Below, in pieces: positions 1 through 8,200 of a stretch of DNA of 64,000 nucleotides. The notes beneath the pieces were generated by a model. That model did no database searches, was not told the origin of the DNA, and saw only the letters and a list, made by a program, of their open reading frames with translations. The stretch's first letter is position 1. The number at the start of each line of letters is the position of its first letter. Source of the stretch: JBFMDN01 sp040753915 (GTDB lineage: Bacteria > Desulfobacterota > Desulfomonilia > Desulfomonilales > Desulfomonilaceae); contig JBFMDN010000014.1 in assembly GCA_040753915.1 (NCBI GenBank), positions 33,361 through 97,360 of the forward strand, written 5' to 3'. The position numbers and the translations under genes are program-made.

Positions 1-225
1 AAAGCGTTGTTGTTGGGGCTAGCCGGAGGGGTAGCAGGGTATGTGCTTGGCACTGTCCTGGCGCTACTTCTTGGGCCCAAGCTCGCAGGAATCATCGTGC
101 TGCCGATGCCGACCCTCATGCCATGGGCAATAGGAATATCCGTTTTCATAGCTCTCGTTGCGAGCTACTTTCCGGCCAGACGTGCCGCCTGGCTTGATCC
201 CTTTGCCACCCTACAAGAGGTATGA
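1..225 (+). CDS. ABC transporter permease, FtsX/MacB type (C-terminal end)
   Basis: The reading frame is already open at base 1 and ends at a TGA at 223-225, so only the last 74 residues are visible. They hold a glycine-rich hydrophobic helix (GGVAGYVLGTVLALLLG), a second hydrophobic stretch (MPWAIGISVFIALVASYF) and the tail PARRAAWLDPFATLQEV. The P-A-x-x-A-x-x-x-D-P-x-x-x-L-x pattern is the usual C-terminus of FtsX-like permeases of the MacB/LolC group. The ATPase gene starts four bases after the stop, so the two form one inner-membrane exporter or lipoprotein-release complex. The substrate is not visible. Confidence 0.85.
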   Translation, partial: KALLLGLAGGVAGYVLGTVLALLLGPKLAGIIVLPMPTLMPWAIGISVFIALVASYFPARRAAWLDPFATLQEV

Positions 226-228
226 CCC

Positions 229-909
229 ATGATGAAGATGGAAACTGTAACCAAGACATACAATCATCGGGGCCCAGCGGTGACCGTTCTCAATAATGTG
301 AATCTGGAAATTCCCCAAGGGGACTTTGTCTCCATCGTTGGCCCGAGCGGAAGCGGGAAAAGTACCCTCCTCCTCATGCTGGGGGGGATGCTCTCTCCTT
401 CCCGCGGACGGGTGGAGATAGATGGTGAATCCCTGTACGACCTCGCGCCGGACGAGAGAGCAACTGTGAGGCGAAAGAAAGTGGGATTTGTCTTTCAGAC
501 ATTTAACCTCGTGCCCTATCTGTCGGCTGTGGAAAATGTGCAAATTCCACTGTTCCTCGCTGGACTCGGAGAGTCAGAGCAGCAAGAGCGAGCATCTTCG
601 CTGCTTTCACGTCTTGGCCTTGGAGATAGACTGCAACACAAGCCGCTGGAATTGAGCGTGGGGCAACAGCAGAGAGTGGCACTGGCTCGCACGCTTGCCA
701 ACGACCCTCCCATAATTCTGGCAGATGAGCCCACCGGGAGCCTCGACCCGGAAACAAGTGCTCAGGTGATTGCCTTTCTTGAGCAAATGAATGAGGAGGG
801 GCGAACCGTGGTAGTGGTGACTCACGACCCCAAGGTTGCTCAAAAAGCGAAACGCTCATTGAAACTGGATGGTGGAAAGATCTCGTTCGGGAACAGGGAG
901 GTATCTTGA
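229..909 (+). CDS. ABC transporter ATP-binding protein, MacB/LolD type
   Basis: This 226-residue ATPase has the normal length for the LolD/MacB family. It shows Walker A (GPSGSGKST), a Q-loop (FVFQTFNLVP), a signature variant LSVGQQQRVA where LSGGQ is usual, Walker B with the family-typical continuation (ILADEPTGSLD) and a switch histidine (VVVTHD). ATP hydrolysis would drive the permease encoded just upstream. The gene starts at an ATG four bases after the permease stop, and its own stop overlaps the TTG start of the next small lipoprotein gene, so the three are very likely co-translated. Confidence 0.9.
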   Translation: MMKMETVTKTYNHRGPAVTVLNNVNLEIPQGDFVSIVGPSGSGKSTLLLMLGGMLSPSRGRVEIDGESLYDLAPDERATVRRKKVGFVFQTFNLVPYLSAVENVQIPLFLAGLGESEQQERASSLLSRLGLGDRLQHKPLELSVGQQQRVALARTLANDPPIILADEPTGSLDPETSAQVIAFLEQMNEEGRTVVVVTHDPKVAQKAKRSLKLDGGKISFGNREVS

Positions 910-1160
910 AAAAGTCACGTATGATAGTACTCACGATGATTATTTCTTCTGTTGCTCTGATCTCTTGTGGCATCCGGGGTGGAGCGCCCGGCGCGTGCGG
1001 GTGCTCAGGCGGGTCTTGCGGGAGCCAGCCCCAGTCATCATTGGCTCCAGGGCCAGGTCCTTGGTCTCGGGAAAGGCCTGCGCTGAGTGCAGTGTCACCC
1101 ACCGGAAGCGCCTTCGGTACCAGCACCGTTCGCGGCGCTCATGCTACTCAGAAATACTAA
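906..1160 (+). CDS. small Cys/Gly-rich putative lipoprotein
   Basis: The TTG start overlaps the TGA of the ABC ATPase (TTGA), a coupling arrangement. The 84-residue product begins MKKSRMIVLTMIISSVALISCG, a lipoprotein signal peptide with lipobox LISC, so it is probably anchored to a membrane in the envelope. The mature start is rich in Gly and Cys (GACGCSGGSCGS), which suggests metal or disulfide chemistry. The rest is low complexity with no recognisable domain. Its position suggests it serves the exporter. The function is unknown, and the C-terminal half may not be conserved. Confidence 0.55.
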   Translation: MKKSRMIVLTMIISSVALISCGIRGGAPGACGCSGGSCGSQPQSSLAPGPGPWSRERPALSAVSPTGSAFGTSTVRGAHATQKY

Positions 1161-1308
1161 TCATGACAATCAGTTGAACCCCGCCCATCGTGGGAGAAGC
1201 ACACGGGCGGCAAGCGGCTGGGGTGAAGCCACCGGGAATCTCGCGAACGGCATCGGTGAGAAGGGAGGGACGGGACAGTCGCAGCGCCAGTCTGGAGACT
1301 GTGACTGG

Positions 1309-3228
1309 GTCGCGGTAGGGACATCAGTTGCCTGATGCCCCCCGCACAGATCCGTACGAGCGGGTTTCCCGCATACGGCTCCTACCTTGGGTGGATAGCG
1401 CAGAAACGCAAACAAGGATGAGGATGCAGAATACGGGCACGAGGGAGCCAGTGATTCGCAGACGGACCAAACCGAGCCCAGGTGATGCGACGGCGATCTC
1501 CCCGGCGGCGCAGAGCATGAAACCACTGCCGAATCACTTGGGTCCGGAAGGAGGTAATGCTTGCTATATTGCCGGGGACGGCATGATAGTTCATGTAGCC
1601 TTGCACCACGCTGCGAAGCCAATGGGCCACGACGCCGACGCCGGCATGCATCTGACGTCTCAGTTGCGTTTTGACGGCTTGGAGGGTGGCCCGAAGGCGC
1701 TTGGTAATGGTCTTGCGCCTGACGGCGAAGCGTTTTCCATCGCGGGTCCTACTGCAGATATGCGTAAAACCCAGGAAATCGAAGGTCTCCGGCTTGCCCT
1801 CTCCCAGTCGACGACGCTTCGGAGCCGCAGAGGGGCCGAACTCGATCAAGCGCGTTTTATCCGGGTGAAGGGAAAGGCCGAAACATTCGAGACGCTCCCG
1901 GAGGTCTTCAAGGAAGCGTTCCGCCTCGCCGCGATGCTGGAATCCCAGGACAAAGTCATCGGCATAGCGGACGATGATCACATCGCCCCGTGCATGACGG
2001 CTTCGCCATTGTTGTGCCCACAGGTCCAGGACGTAATGAAGGTACACGTTGGCAAGCAGCGGAGAGATCACCGCCCCTTGGGGTGTGCCCACCGTGGTCA
2101 CGGACCATGTTCCGGCCTCGGACACTCCTGCCTTGAGCCACTTACGGATCAGGCGAAGCACCCGCTGGTCGGCGATCCGGTGCTCGATAAATCGGAGCAG
2201 CCATCCGTGGTCGATGGTATCGAAAAAGCCTCGGATGTCCGCATCGAGCACCCAGTTCACTTTCCTTTTGGTCAGGCCGACGTACAAGGCGTCCAGTCCA
2301 TCATGAGGGCTGCGCCCAGGCCTGAATCCATAGGAAAAGCCGAGGAAGTCCGTCTCATAAACGGCGTTGAGGACTGTCACCACAGCGTGTTGGACGAGTT
2401 TGTCCTCCAAAGCGGCAATGCCCAGGGGTCGCATCCGGCCATCGGGCTTGGGGATGTAAGTCCTCTTGGAGGGCTGCGCACGATAGCTCCCGCGATGAAT
2501 TCTCTCATGCAGGTCGTGCAGCCGATCCATCAAGCCTTCCTCGTAGTCCTTCCAGGTCACGCCGTCGACGCCGGGGGCAGCTTGCCGCTGCAAGGCATGG
2601 AAACTATCCCGGAGCGCATCAACGGTTATGTGATGGAGTAGAGCTGTGAACCGCACATTGCGATCCTTCTTTGCAGCTTCTCGCACACCTCGCAGGCCGA
2701 TCGACGTGGCGCTCCGGCTCTGCGTCCGGGCCGCGGCCGTCTGCAAGGTGTTCCCCTTGGTCGGTCCCCTTCCCTCCACCGCCTCCGCAGACGAGGTAGC
2801 ACCGTCGTTGTTCGGCAGCTTCTCCGGTACTATGGGACCGTCCGACTTCCCGTCAGCGTGCATGTCGGACGTTCGGTTCTTAACCTTCTCCGACCGGCCC
2901 ATCGCACCATCAGCGGTGGGCACTAACGGGACCTCCCGGTTCCCGTGCAAGGAGTTTCCACGCATACACAGGGTCTTCGACTCCGCAGGACTCGAACAGG
3001 ACTCGCGAGTATCGTCATGCTCGATGTTGCCTTCCGCTTTGCTTAACAGCGTCGGCGTCCCGATTGAGTTGATTTCGGAGCTCAATGGCTGGTCTGCGTG
3101 TACCCCTGTCAACGCTTCGCCTGCCGCCTCGCGACGGCCTGCGCATGACTCGGGGCCGGTGTGGCTCGCTAGGCCTTCACCGTATGACTCTTTCATTCAC
3201 AACTCCTTGCCGGTTTTGACCGGCGCAC
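1309..3228 (-). mobile_element. group II intron (complete, about 1.9 kb)
   Basis: On the minus strand the element begins GTGCGCC at 3228, matching the group II 5' consensus GUGYG. Domain V lies at 1381-1349 (starts GAGCCGTATGCGG, closes CGTACGGATC). A domain VI hairpin with a bulged A follows, in which GCGG pairs with CCGC. The 3' end is inferred as ...TACCGCGAC at 1309. The six exon bases next to the 5' splice site (TGCTTA on the minus strand, 3234-3229) are exactly complementary to TAAGCA inside domain I (3045-3040), a good IBS1/EBS1 pair. The flanks show no gene, so insertion is intergenic. The 3' boundary is certain to within a few bases only. Confidence 0.85.
1382..2779 (-). CDS. ltrA: group II intron reverse transcriptase/maturase
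   Basis: The reverse transcriptase domain shows APGVDGVTW, the RT blocks around YIPKPDGRMRPLGIAALEDK and FGFSYGFRPGRSPHDGLD-like sequence, and the catalytic YADD in VRYADDFVLGF. It is followed by the maturase X domain (QGYMNYHAVPGN). No HNH endonuclease domain follows, so mobility would use a nicked or single-stranded target. The frame is open back to 3196, but that part translates intron RNA domains I-III. I place the start at a GTG at 2779 (VEGRGPTKGN), which gives 465 residues, the usual size. The TAG stop abuts domain V. No frameshift is seen, so the intron may be active. Confidence 0.88.
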   Translation of the reverse strand: MEGRGPTKGNTLQTAAARTQSRSATSIGLRGVREAAKKDRNVRFTALLHHITVDALRDSFHALQRQAAPGVDGVTWKDYEEGLMDRLHDLHERIHRGSYRAQPSKRTYIPKPDGRMRPLGIAALEDKLVQHAVVTVLNAVYETDFLGFSYGFRPGRSPHDGLDALYVGLTKRKVNWVLDADIRGFFDTIDHGWLLRFIEHRIADQRVLRLIRKWLKAGVSEAGTWSVTTVGTPQGAVISPLLANVYLHYVLDLWAQQWRSRHARGDVIIVRYADDFVLGFQHRGEAERFLEDLRERLECFGLSLHPDKTRLIEFGPSAAPKRRRLGEGKPETFDFLGFTHICSRTRDGKRFAVRRKTITKRLRATLQAVKTQLRRQMHAGVGVVAHWLRSVVQGYMNYHAVPGNIASITSFRTQVIRQWFHALRRRGDRRRITWARFGPSANHWLPRARILHPHPCLRFCAIHPR

Positions 3229-3672
3229 TAAGCATTCACTTATGGGCGGCGGACAGAACAAAATCGTCAATGATTTCTGCTAACCGATCCTCTCCTCCCA
3301 CTCAAGAGTGAATGTTTACTGTGACCGCGTGGTTCTACTTGACAATTTTACGTAATCATAAAATACTAGTGTAGGGGTCTTGGCATGTGTCGACGCGTGC
3401 CCTATTTTTGGGCGGGTGACACGGAGACAACCAGGAGTCGCAGGGCTGTCGGTATCAGCTCAGAGATAGGGCGTGCAGCATCTTATGGCGAAAGGATGTT
3501 GACGGGGTGTCGAAGAATCGGTCATCGAGGGTGCTGGAGTACCGATGCCCCCATACGGCCCCACGCCCCCAGGCAGGTGCCTGTGGGCTCCGTCCTCCGA
3601 ATGCGGCGGATGGGGGTGGACCTGTTGCAAGCGTTTATCCTTAAGCTTTTCCAGGAAGAGGGAGACCGTACG
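3229..3672 (+). other. intergenic leader between intron and arsR
   Basis: No gene is supported here. It contains the 5' exon side of the intron and the promoter at 3339-3367. About 300 bases of GC-rich, potentially structured leader follow, in which the arsR frame stays open back to 3385. The in-frame translation of this leader does not look like a conserved protein. Confidence 0.5.
3339..3367 (+). promoter_or_regulatory. sigma-70-type promoter upstream of arsR
   Basis: TTGACA at 3339-3344 is followed after 17 bases by AATACT at 3362-3367. The spacer is AT-rich in an otherwise GC-rich region, as often seen where an ArsR repressor binds over a promoter. A weaker -10 (TAAAAT, 3359-3364) sits too close. 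The start codon of arsR is about 300 bases downstream, so the transcript would have a long leader. Confidence 0.55.
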
Positions 3673-3996
3673 ATGCTGCGCAGGAATGAAGAAGGGCTCA
3701 AGATCAAAGCCGAAGTTTTCAAGGCGATGGGCCACCCTATTCGTCTCGGAATCATTGAATTGCTCCGGAATGGTGAACTGTGTGTTTGCGATATCGTGCA
3801 GCGAGTGGGAACGGGGATATCTAATGTATCCAAGCACCTGTCGATGCTCAAGAAGGCGGGGATTGTCGGAGATCGAAGAGACGGGCTCAGGATTATGTAT
3901 CGCCTCGTAATGCCCTGCGCTTGCGATTTTTGTCGGTGTTTGGAAGGACAGGATCCCGATGATCTGAATGGGCATTCCAGGGTCATCGCTGTTTAG
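3673..3996 (+). CDS. arsR: ArsR-family metalloregulator (As(III)-type sensor)
   Basis: The 107-residue winged-helix protein carries ELCVCDIV, the alpha-3 As(III)/Sb(III) site of classical ArsR, followed by the recognition helix region (GISNVSKHLSMLKKAGIV) and wing (DRRDGLRIMYRL). A second Cys cluster, CACDFCRC, lies near the C-terminus. I chose the ATG at 3673 because GGAAGAGGGAG precedes it, although the frame is open further upstream. It would repress its own promoter until arsenite binds. The ACR3 permease gene 1.5 kb downstream on the same strand supports an arsenic role. Confidence 0.85.
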   Translation: MLRRNEEGLKIKAEVFKAMGHPIRLGIIELLRNGELCVCDIVQRVGTGISNVSKHLSMLKKAGIVGDRRDGLRIMYRLVMPCACDFCRCLEGQDPDDLNGHSRVIAV

Positions 3997-4287
3997 CGGT
4001 TTGCTACTTGTGTCTGAGAACGACTCGGATTGGGATGCTGACGAATGCCTGAAAGGAATTTTCATCAGATCAGGGGCTTCCAGTCACACTGCGATCCCCG
4101 TGCCCGTGAGGAGAGCCTTTTTGGAGTCGATCGGGGCATCGAGAATAATGGGCATCTGCTTGTGGCTGTTCCCGTAGCACTCTCGGATGTTCGGTGCAGG
4201 GTGCTCTCGTTCCTACAGTAACAGCGTGCCTGGATCACTGGCAGAATTTTTCCATTTGTCAAAGAAGACCTTGACATACGGAACGAT
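3997..4287. other. intergenic region with a possible coding remnant on the minus strand
   Basis: About 290 bases separate the two arsR-type genes. On the minus strand, roughly 4206-4092, a short frame ending in a TGA reads NIRECYGNSHKQMPIILDAP and then a further 15 residues. It looks protein-like but has no start codon with a ribosome site and is preceded by a stop. It may be the decayed tail of a lost gene. Nothing else is recognisable. Confidence 0.3.
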
Positions 4288-4701
4288 GTGTGCAAACATT
4301 TAAACATGTCAATATACATCTCTGAAGAACTGGAACGATTTGCCGAGATATTCAAGGCCTTGGCCAGCCCCCACCGCCTTGGAATCTTTTTGCGTCTCAT
4401 GTCGAACTGTCCTCCAGGAAAGACGTGTGAGTACGACGTGGAAATACGAGAGTGCGTAGGCGACGTGGGGAGAGACCTTGGAATCGCTCGCACCACAGTA
4501 TCCCATCACGTCAAGGAGCTCCGAAGAGCGGGTCTTCTCAAGGTGGAGAGGCGCGGTCGTCACATCGAGTGCTGGCTTGGGTACGAAACAGTATGTGCGT
4601 TGATTGACTTGTTGTCCGGGCAAGTGAAGTTGGGGACCTTGTCCGAGGACACGGCATCCAAACAGGGGCATGAAATGTCCCAACGTGTGAGAAACGTCTG
4701 A
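4288..4701 (+). CDS. ArsR-family transcriptional regulator (second copy, atypical sensor site)
   Basis: A winged-helix regulator of up to 137 residues (EIFKALASPHRLGIFLRL, then DLGIARTTVSHHVKELRRAGLLKVERRGRHIECW). It lacks the ELCVC site of the first regulator but has cysteines in SNCPPGKTCEYDVEIREC, close to the same helix, so it may sense a metal or thiol signal in another way. Neither the ATG at 4288 nor the in-frame ATG at 4306 has a clear ribosome site. A perfect TTGACA at 4271-4276 lies so close that transcription could begin near 4306, which would favour the shorter start. The Fe-S gene starts 18 bases after it. Confidence 0.75.
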   Translation: MCKHLNMSIYISEELERFAEIFKALASPHRLGIFLRLMSNCPPGKTCEYDVEIRECVGDVGRDLGIARTTVSHHVKELRRAGLLKVERRGRHIECWLGYETVCALIDLLSGQVKLGTLSEDTASKQGHEMSQRVRNV

Positions 4702-4719
4702 TAGAAATGGGGGGTTCTT

Positions 4720-5355
4720 ATGGTTGTTGAACAGGAGTTTGCTGAACTTTATCCCCTGACAGATGAGATCCTTATGGAGTATCTGTCGGACATCGATTGC
4801 GGCGACTGCGGGTTTTCTTCGTGCGTGGCCTTTGCCGAAGCTCTGATAGGCCGAAAAGCGAAGAGTACCCAGTGCACGGAGCTGGATCCAAAAATCGCTG
4901 CGGTCATGGAGGCTGTCTTGGGATTTGATTTACCCATTATCCCTTACAATGTGATGATGGAAAGCTTTGAGCCCGGTCTGATCCGAATCAACAATCCGGA
5001 TGAGTCTTCCCCGGTAATGGTCACGTGCAACTTCCAGGAAACGGTCAAACTGCTCGAGAATATCTTGAGGACCGTAGGAGTGAAAGCTTTCTTGTTAAAG
5101 AGTGACACCAAGGGCTACAGCGTGGACAATGCCATTGAAGAAAAACGGTTCAGTCCATTCGAGATCATGAAGGTTATCACGGAATCGGAGGTGGGAACAT
5201 CTGTATCTCATCGAGATCTCATTATTCCCGGTTTGGCCAGACATTTGGCGCCCCAAATAAAGCAAACCTCGGGATGGAACGTGGTAGTCGGACCTGTGAG
5301 CGGCCTGGAAATTCCCCTTTTTCTCCTGCGGGAAGGTCTGGGCGGACTAGACTGA
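4720..5355 (+). CDS. 4Fe-4S protein related to the corrinoid Fe-S protein (AcsC/CdhE) of CO dehydrogenase/acetyl-CoA synthase
   Basis: The N-terminus has the AcsC/CdhE-type 4Fe-4S motif with Cys27, Cys30, Cys35 and Cys52 (DCGDCGFSSC...QC). The rest (PVMVTCNFQETVKLLENIL, SGWNVVVGPVSGLEIPLFLL) resembles part of the large CFeSP subunit. At 211 residues it is about half the length of AcsC and has no visible full TIM barrel, so it is unlikely to do acetyl-CoA synthesis alone. No acs or cdh genes are nearby. It sits between an ArsR regulator and ACR3 and probably belongs to the arsenic operon, perhaps as an electron carrier. The role is unproven. Confidence 0.7.
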   Translation: MVVEQEFAELYPLTDEILMEYLSDIDCGDCGFSSCVAFAEALIGRKAKSTQCTELDPKIAAVMEAVLGFDLPIIPYNVMMESFEPGLIRINNPDESSPVMVTCNFQETVKLLENILRTVGVKAFLLKSDTKGYSVDNAIEEKRFSPFEIMKVITESEVGTSVSHRDLIIPGLARHLAPQIKQTSGWNVVVGPVSGLEIPLFLLREGLGGLD

Positions 5356-5478
5356 TTGAGAAGGCATCCTTCCGAGGAGCTAGTCGCATGATCCGGCATT
5401 CGACGGAAGAAGTGCCGCGTAACGTGAGGAAGCCGTAGCGACGGCGATGAAAGCAATACGCAAAGGAGTACGAACCCC

Positions 5479-6582
5479 ATGTCAGAAACTGAACACCTCA
5501 TGAAAAAGCTCTCATTTCTCGACAGATACCTAACGCTATGGATTTTCCTCGCCATGGCGGTGGGTGTCGGGGCCGGACACTTTTGGCCGGGGGTAGAAGG
5601 CTTTGTTGGGTACTTCCAGGTTGGGACGACCAATGTGCCGATCGCCTTGGGTCTAATCCTCATGATGTATCCTCCGCTGGCCAAAGTGAAGTACGAGGAA
5701 TTGGGAGACGTATTTCGCGACTGGAAAGTCTTGGGCCTGTCTTTATTGCAGAATTGGATTGTGGGGCCCATTCTCATGTTTTTTCTCGCGATCGCGTTCC
5801 TTCACGGTTACCCCGAATATATGGTCGGACTGATTATGATCGGGCTGGCTCGGTGCATTGCCATGGTGATCGTTTGGAACGAGCTGGCCAAGGGTGACAC
5901 CGAATACGCAGCAGGTCTGGTGGCATTCAACAGCATTTTTCAGGTACTATTCTACAGCGTGTATGCCTGGTTCTTCATCACTATCCTCCCCCCGCTGTTC
6001 GGGCTCAGTGGAAGTATAGTCAAGGTTACCATGGGGCAGATCGCTGAGAGCGTATTCATCTACTTGGGGATCCCCTTCCTCGCGGGAGTGATAACCCGGT
6101 TTGCCTTGATCAAAAGAATGGGTAAACCCTGGTACGAACAGAAGTTTATTCCGAAGATCAGTCCTATTACACTCATTGCGCTGCTATTCACTATCGTGGT
6201 CATGTTTAGCTTGAAGGGGAACTTAATCGTACAAATTCCGGTCGATGTCCTTCGTATTGCTGTCCCATTGCTCATTTACTTTGTTGTGATGTTCTTTGTG
6301 AGCTTCTGGATGTCCGCAAAAATCAGCGGCGACTACGGCAAATCGACAACACTGTCTTTCACCGCGGCGAGCAACAACTTTGAACTTGCCATCGCTGTGG
6401 CAGTGGCCGTATTCGGCATACACTCCGGGGCTGCCTTCGCAGCAGTAATAGGCCCGCTGGTAGAGGTGCCGGTCCTCATTCTTTTGGTTAATGTGGCCCT
6501 GTACTTCCAGAGACGTTTTTTTACGTGCGAAGTAGTGGAAACCGATACGGGGATTCGGACGCGCACAGCGGTTTCACGGTGA
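5479..6582 (+). CDS. acr3: ACR3-family arsenite efflux permease
   Basis: This 367-residue protein has about ten hydrophobic helices and the family motif GLARCIAMVIVWNELAKGD, including the conserved Cys that binds As(III). Other ACR3-like blocks are ALGLILMMYPPLAKVKYEEL, QNWIVGPILMFFLA and the C-terminal TAASNNFELAIAVAVAVFGI. It exports arsenite across the inner membrane using the proton gradient. AAAGGAG precedes the ATG. It follows the AcsC-like gene by 123 bases and is followed after 89 bases by the GlpC-like gene, all on one strand. Regulation by the upstream ArsR proteins is likely. Confidence 0.92.
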   Translation: MSETEHLMKKLSFLDRYLTLWIFLAMAVGVGAGHFWPGVEGFVGYFQVGTTNVPIALGLILMMYPPLAKVKYEELGDVFRDWKVLGLSLLQNWIVGPILMFFLAIAFLHGYPEYMVGLIMIGLARCIAMVIVWNELAKGDTEYAAGLVAFNSIFQVLFYSVYAWFFITILPPLFGLSGSIVKVTMGQIAESVFIYLGIPFLAGVITRFALIKRMGKPWYEQKFIPKISPITLIALLFTIVVMFSLKGNLIVQIPVDVLRIAVPLLIYFVVMFFVSFWMSAKISGDYGKSTTLSFTAASNNFELAIAVAVAVFGIHSGAAFAAVIGPLVEVPVLILLVNVALYFQRRFFTCEVVETDTGIRTRTAVSR

Positions 6583-6671
6583 GGGCAGGAATTGCGCCGT
6601 GGAGGCCGTCGGTGCGATGATCGCTTACCGAGACTGGATATTTGAGGTCAGGCAGCTTCAAGAGGTTCGCG

Positions 6672-8090
6672 ATGGCCGTAGAAGACAAGCTTCGTTACTG
6701 GATTGAACGTTGTGCAGACTGCGATGTCTGCCGAACAATGCTGGAAGAAGGTTGCCAGATGTTTCCTGAGCTGTTCAGGCTCTGGGACAATGAACAGGAA
6801 TCCGGTACGAGGATTACCACTCAGGAGATGAGACACCTGATAGATCTCTGTAATCTTTGCGGCATCTGCCCCTGTCCCGAGGTCCCCACGTCCCTCATGG
6901 AAGCAAAGACCGAATTCGCGGCAAGAAATGGGTTGCCTCTTAGAATCAGAGCCATCGAAAGGGTTGAGCTTGTTGGACGATTCGCATGTGCAATGCCGGG
7001 AATCTCGAACTTCCTCTTGCAGAACTCTGTAACGAGCGGTCTCATAAAGGCAGCTCTCGGTATTCATAAAGACCGTAAATTGCCATCTTTTGGACAAGAG
7101 AGCTTCTCAGATTGGATGGAGAACGGAGTCGATTCCGTCCACCAGAAAGGGGATGTCAAGCGCAAGGTTGCCTATTTTGCAGGCTGTAGCGCACAGTATT
7201 ACGTCCCCGATGTGGGTAAGGCGGTGGTTAATGTTTTGCAGCGCAATGGCGTTGAGATTTTCCTGCCAGACCAGAAGTGCTGCGGCATGCCCCCTCTTCT
7301 TGAAGGAGATAGAGAACTGGCTCTTGAGCTTGCCCAGTTCAATCTGGACAGCCTCTCCCAAGCAGTAGAAGAGGGCTACGACATCGTCTGCTCGTGTCCA
7401 ACGTGCGGATTTGCGCTGAAAAAGCTTTGGAAGCAAGGCGCCAATTATTCAGCGGAATTTCGGGCCGCTGCGGGATCGAGCGAGACTGACTGGGAAAACC
7501 TTCTTTCAACTCCTCTCGAACGGAGGACCGGCCAATGGTTCGCTAAATACGGCCATGAATACATTGTCCGGCCATTGAAGGATGAAGGGTACTTCTCGAG
7601 TCTCAATGGGCTCAAAAGAATGTCGGTGTCAGAGCATACGTACGATCTCGGTGAATACCTGAGAAATCTGCATAGATCCGGAGAGCTTGACGTGAGATTT
7701 GGAAATGTGGAGGCGCTTTCCGCATATTATCCTCCGTGCCATCTCCGGGAACAGGAAATTGGGACTCCGTATGCCGACTTGCTGTCCTTGATTCCCGGGT
7801 TGCACGTGGATTCCATTGAGGGCCCTTTCTACTGCTGTGGTGCAGCCGGAATCATGGGCTTCAAACGCGACTTTCATGACGTATCAGTCAAAATGGCAGA
7901 GAAGTTGATCGAACGCATAAGGAGGATCCAGCCTGAAAAACTCCTTACCGATTGCCTCGGTTGCCGGTACCAGTTCAACCATCTGACCCCGCATGAGGTA
8001 TCTCATCCGATTGAGATCATCAAACAAGCATACGATAATTTCGGAGGAGAGGGCGTCGATGAGAACTTCGCGAGGAGGAGAGCTGTCTGA
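6672..8090 (+). CDS. Fe-S oxidoreductase with two CCG domains (GlpC/HdrD-like)
   Basis: From the ATG at 6672 the product has 472 residues. Two N-terminal Fe-S motifs are visible: C14, C17, C20, C28 (CADCDVC...GC) and C60, C63, C66, C68 (CNLCGICPC). Two CCG domains follow: FAGCSAQYY, KCCGMP and CPTCGF (about 171-245), then PPCHL, FYCCGAAG and DCLGCR (about 355-430). This is the plan of GlpC, GlcF and HdrD, which pass electrons between flavoproteins, quinones or thiols. No flavoprotein partner is adjacent. The place in the ars cluster suggests a redox step on arsenic or a thiol, but that is inference. A TTG at 6642 is an alternative start. Confidence 0.82.
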   Translation: MAVEDKLRYWIERCADCDVCRTMLEEGCQMFPELFRLWDNEQESGTRITTQEMRHLIDLCNLCGICPCPEVPTSLMEAKTEFAARNGLPLRIRAIERVELVGRFACAMPGISNFLLQNSVTSGLIKAALGIHKDRKLPSFGQESFSDWMENGVDSVHQKGDVKRKVAYFAGCSAQYYVPDVGKAVVNVLQRNGVEIFLPDQKCCGMPPLLEGDRELALELAQFNLDSLSQAVEEGYDIVCSCPTCGFALKKLWKQGANYSAEFRAAAGSSETDWENLLSTPLERRTGQWFAKYGHEYIVRPLKDEGYFSSLNGLKRMSVSEHTYDLGEYLRNLHRSGELDVRFGNVEALSAYYPPCHLREQEIGTPYADLLSLIPGLHVDSIEGPFYCCGAAGIMGFKRDFHDVSVKMAEKLIERIRRIQPEKLLTDCLGCRYQFNHLTPHEVSHPIEIIKQAYDNFGGEGVDENFARRRAV

Positions 8091-8200
8091 CTAATGTAGG
8101 ATTTGGTTAAACAGGAAACTAGTCCGGCCGGAAGGGTGCTCGCATCCGACCAACCATGACTAGAGGGAGTCGTTCTTCTCGAACGCAAAGGAGGATTGCC

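Noticed and set aside
1328..2641. Long plus-strand open frame of 437 codons
   Set aside because: It is the antisense frame of the intron maturase and has no recognisable domain.
2780..3196. N-terminal extension of the maturase frame
   Set aside because: It overlaps intron RNA domains I-III and does not match known maturase N-termini.
4092..4206. Short protein-like minus-strand frame between the arsR genes
   Set aside because: No start with a ribosome site and a stop just upstream. At most a gene remnant.
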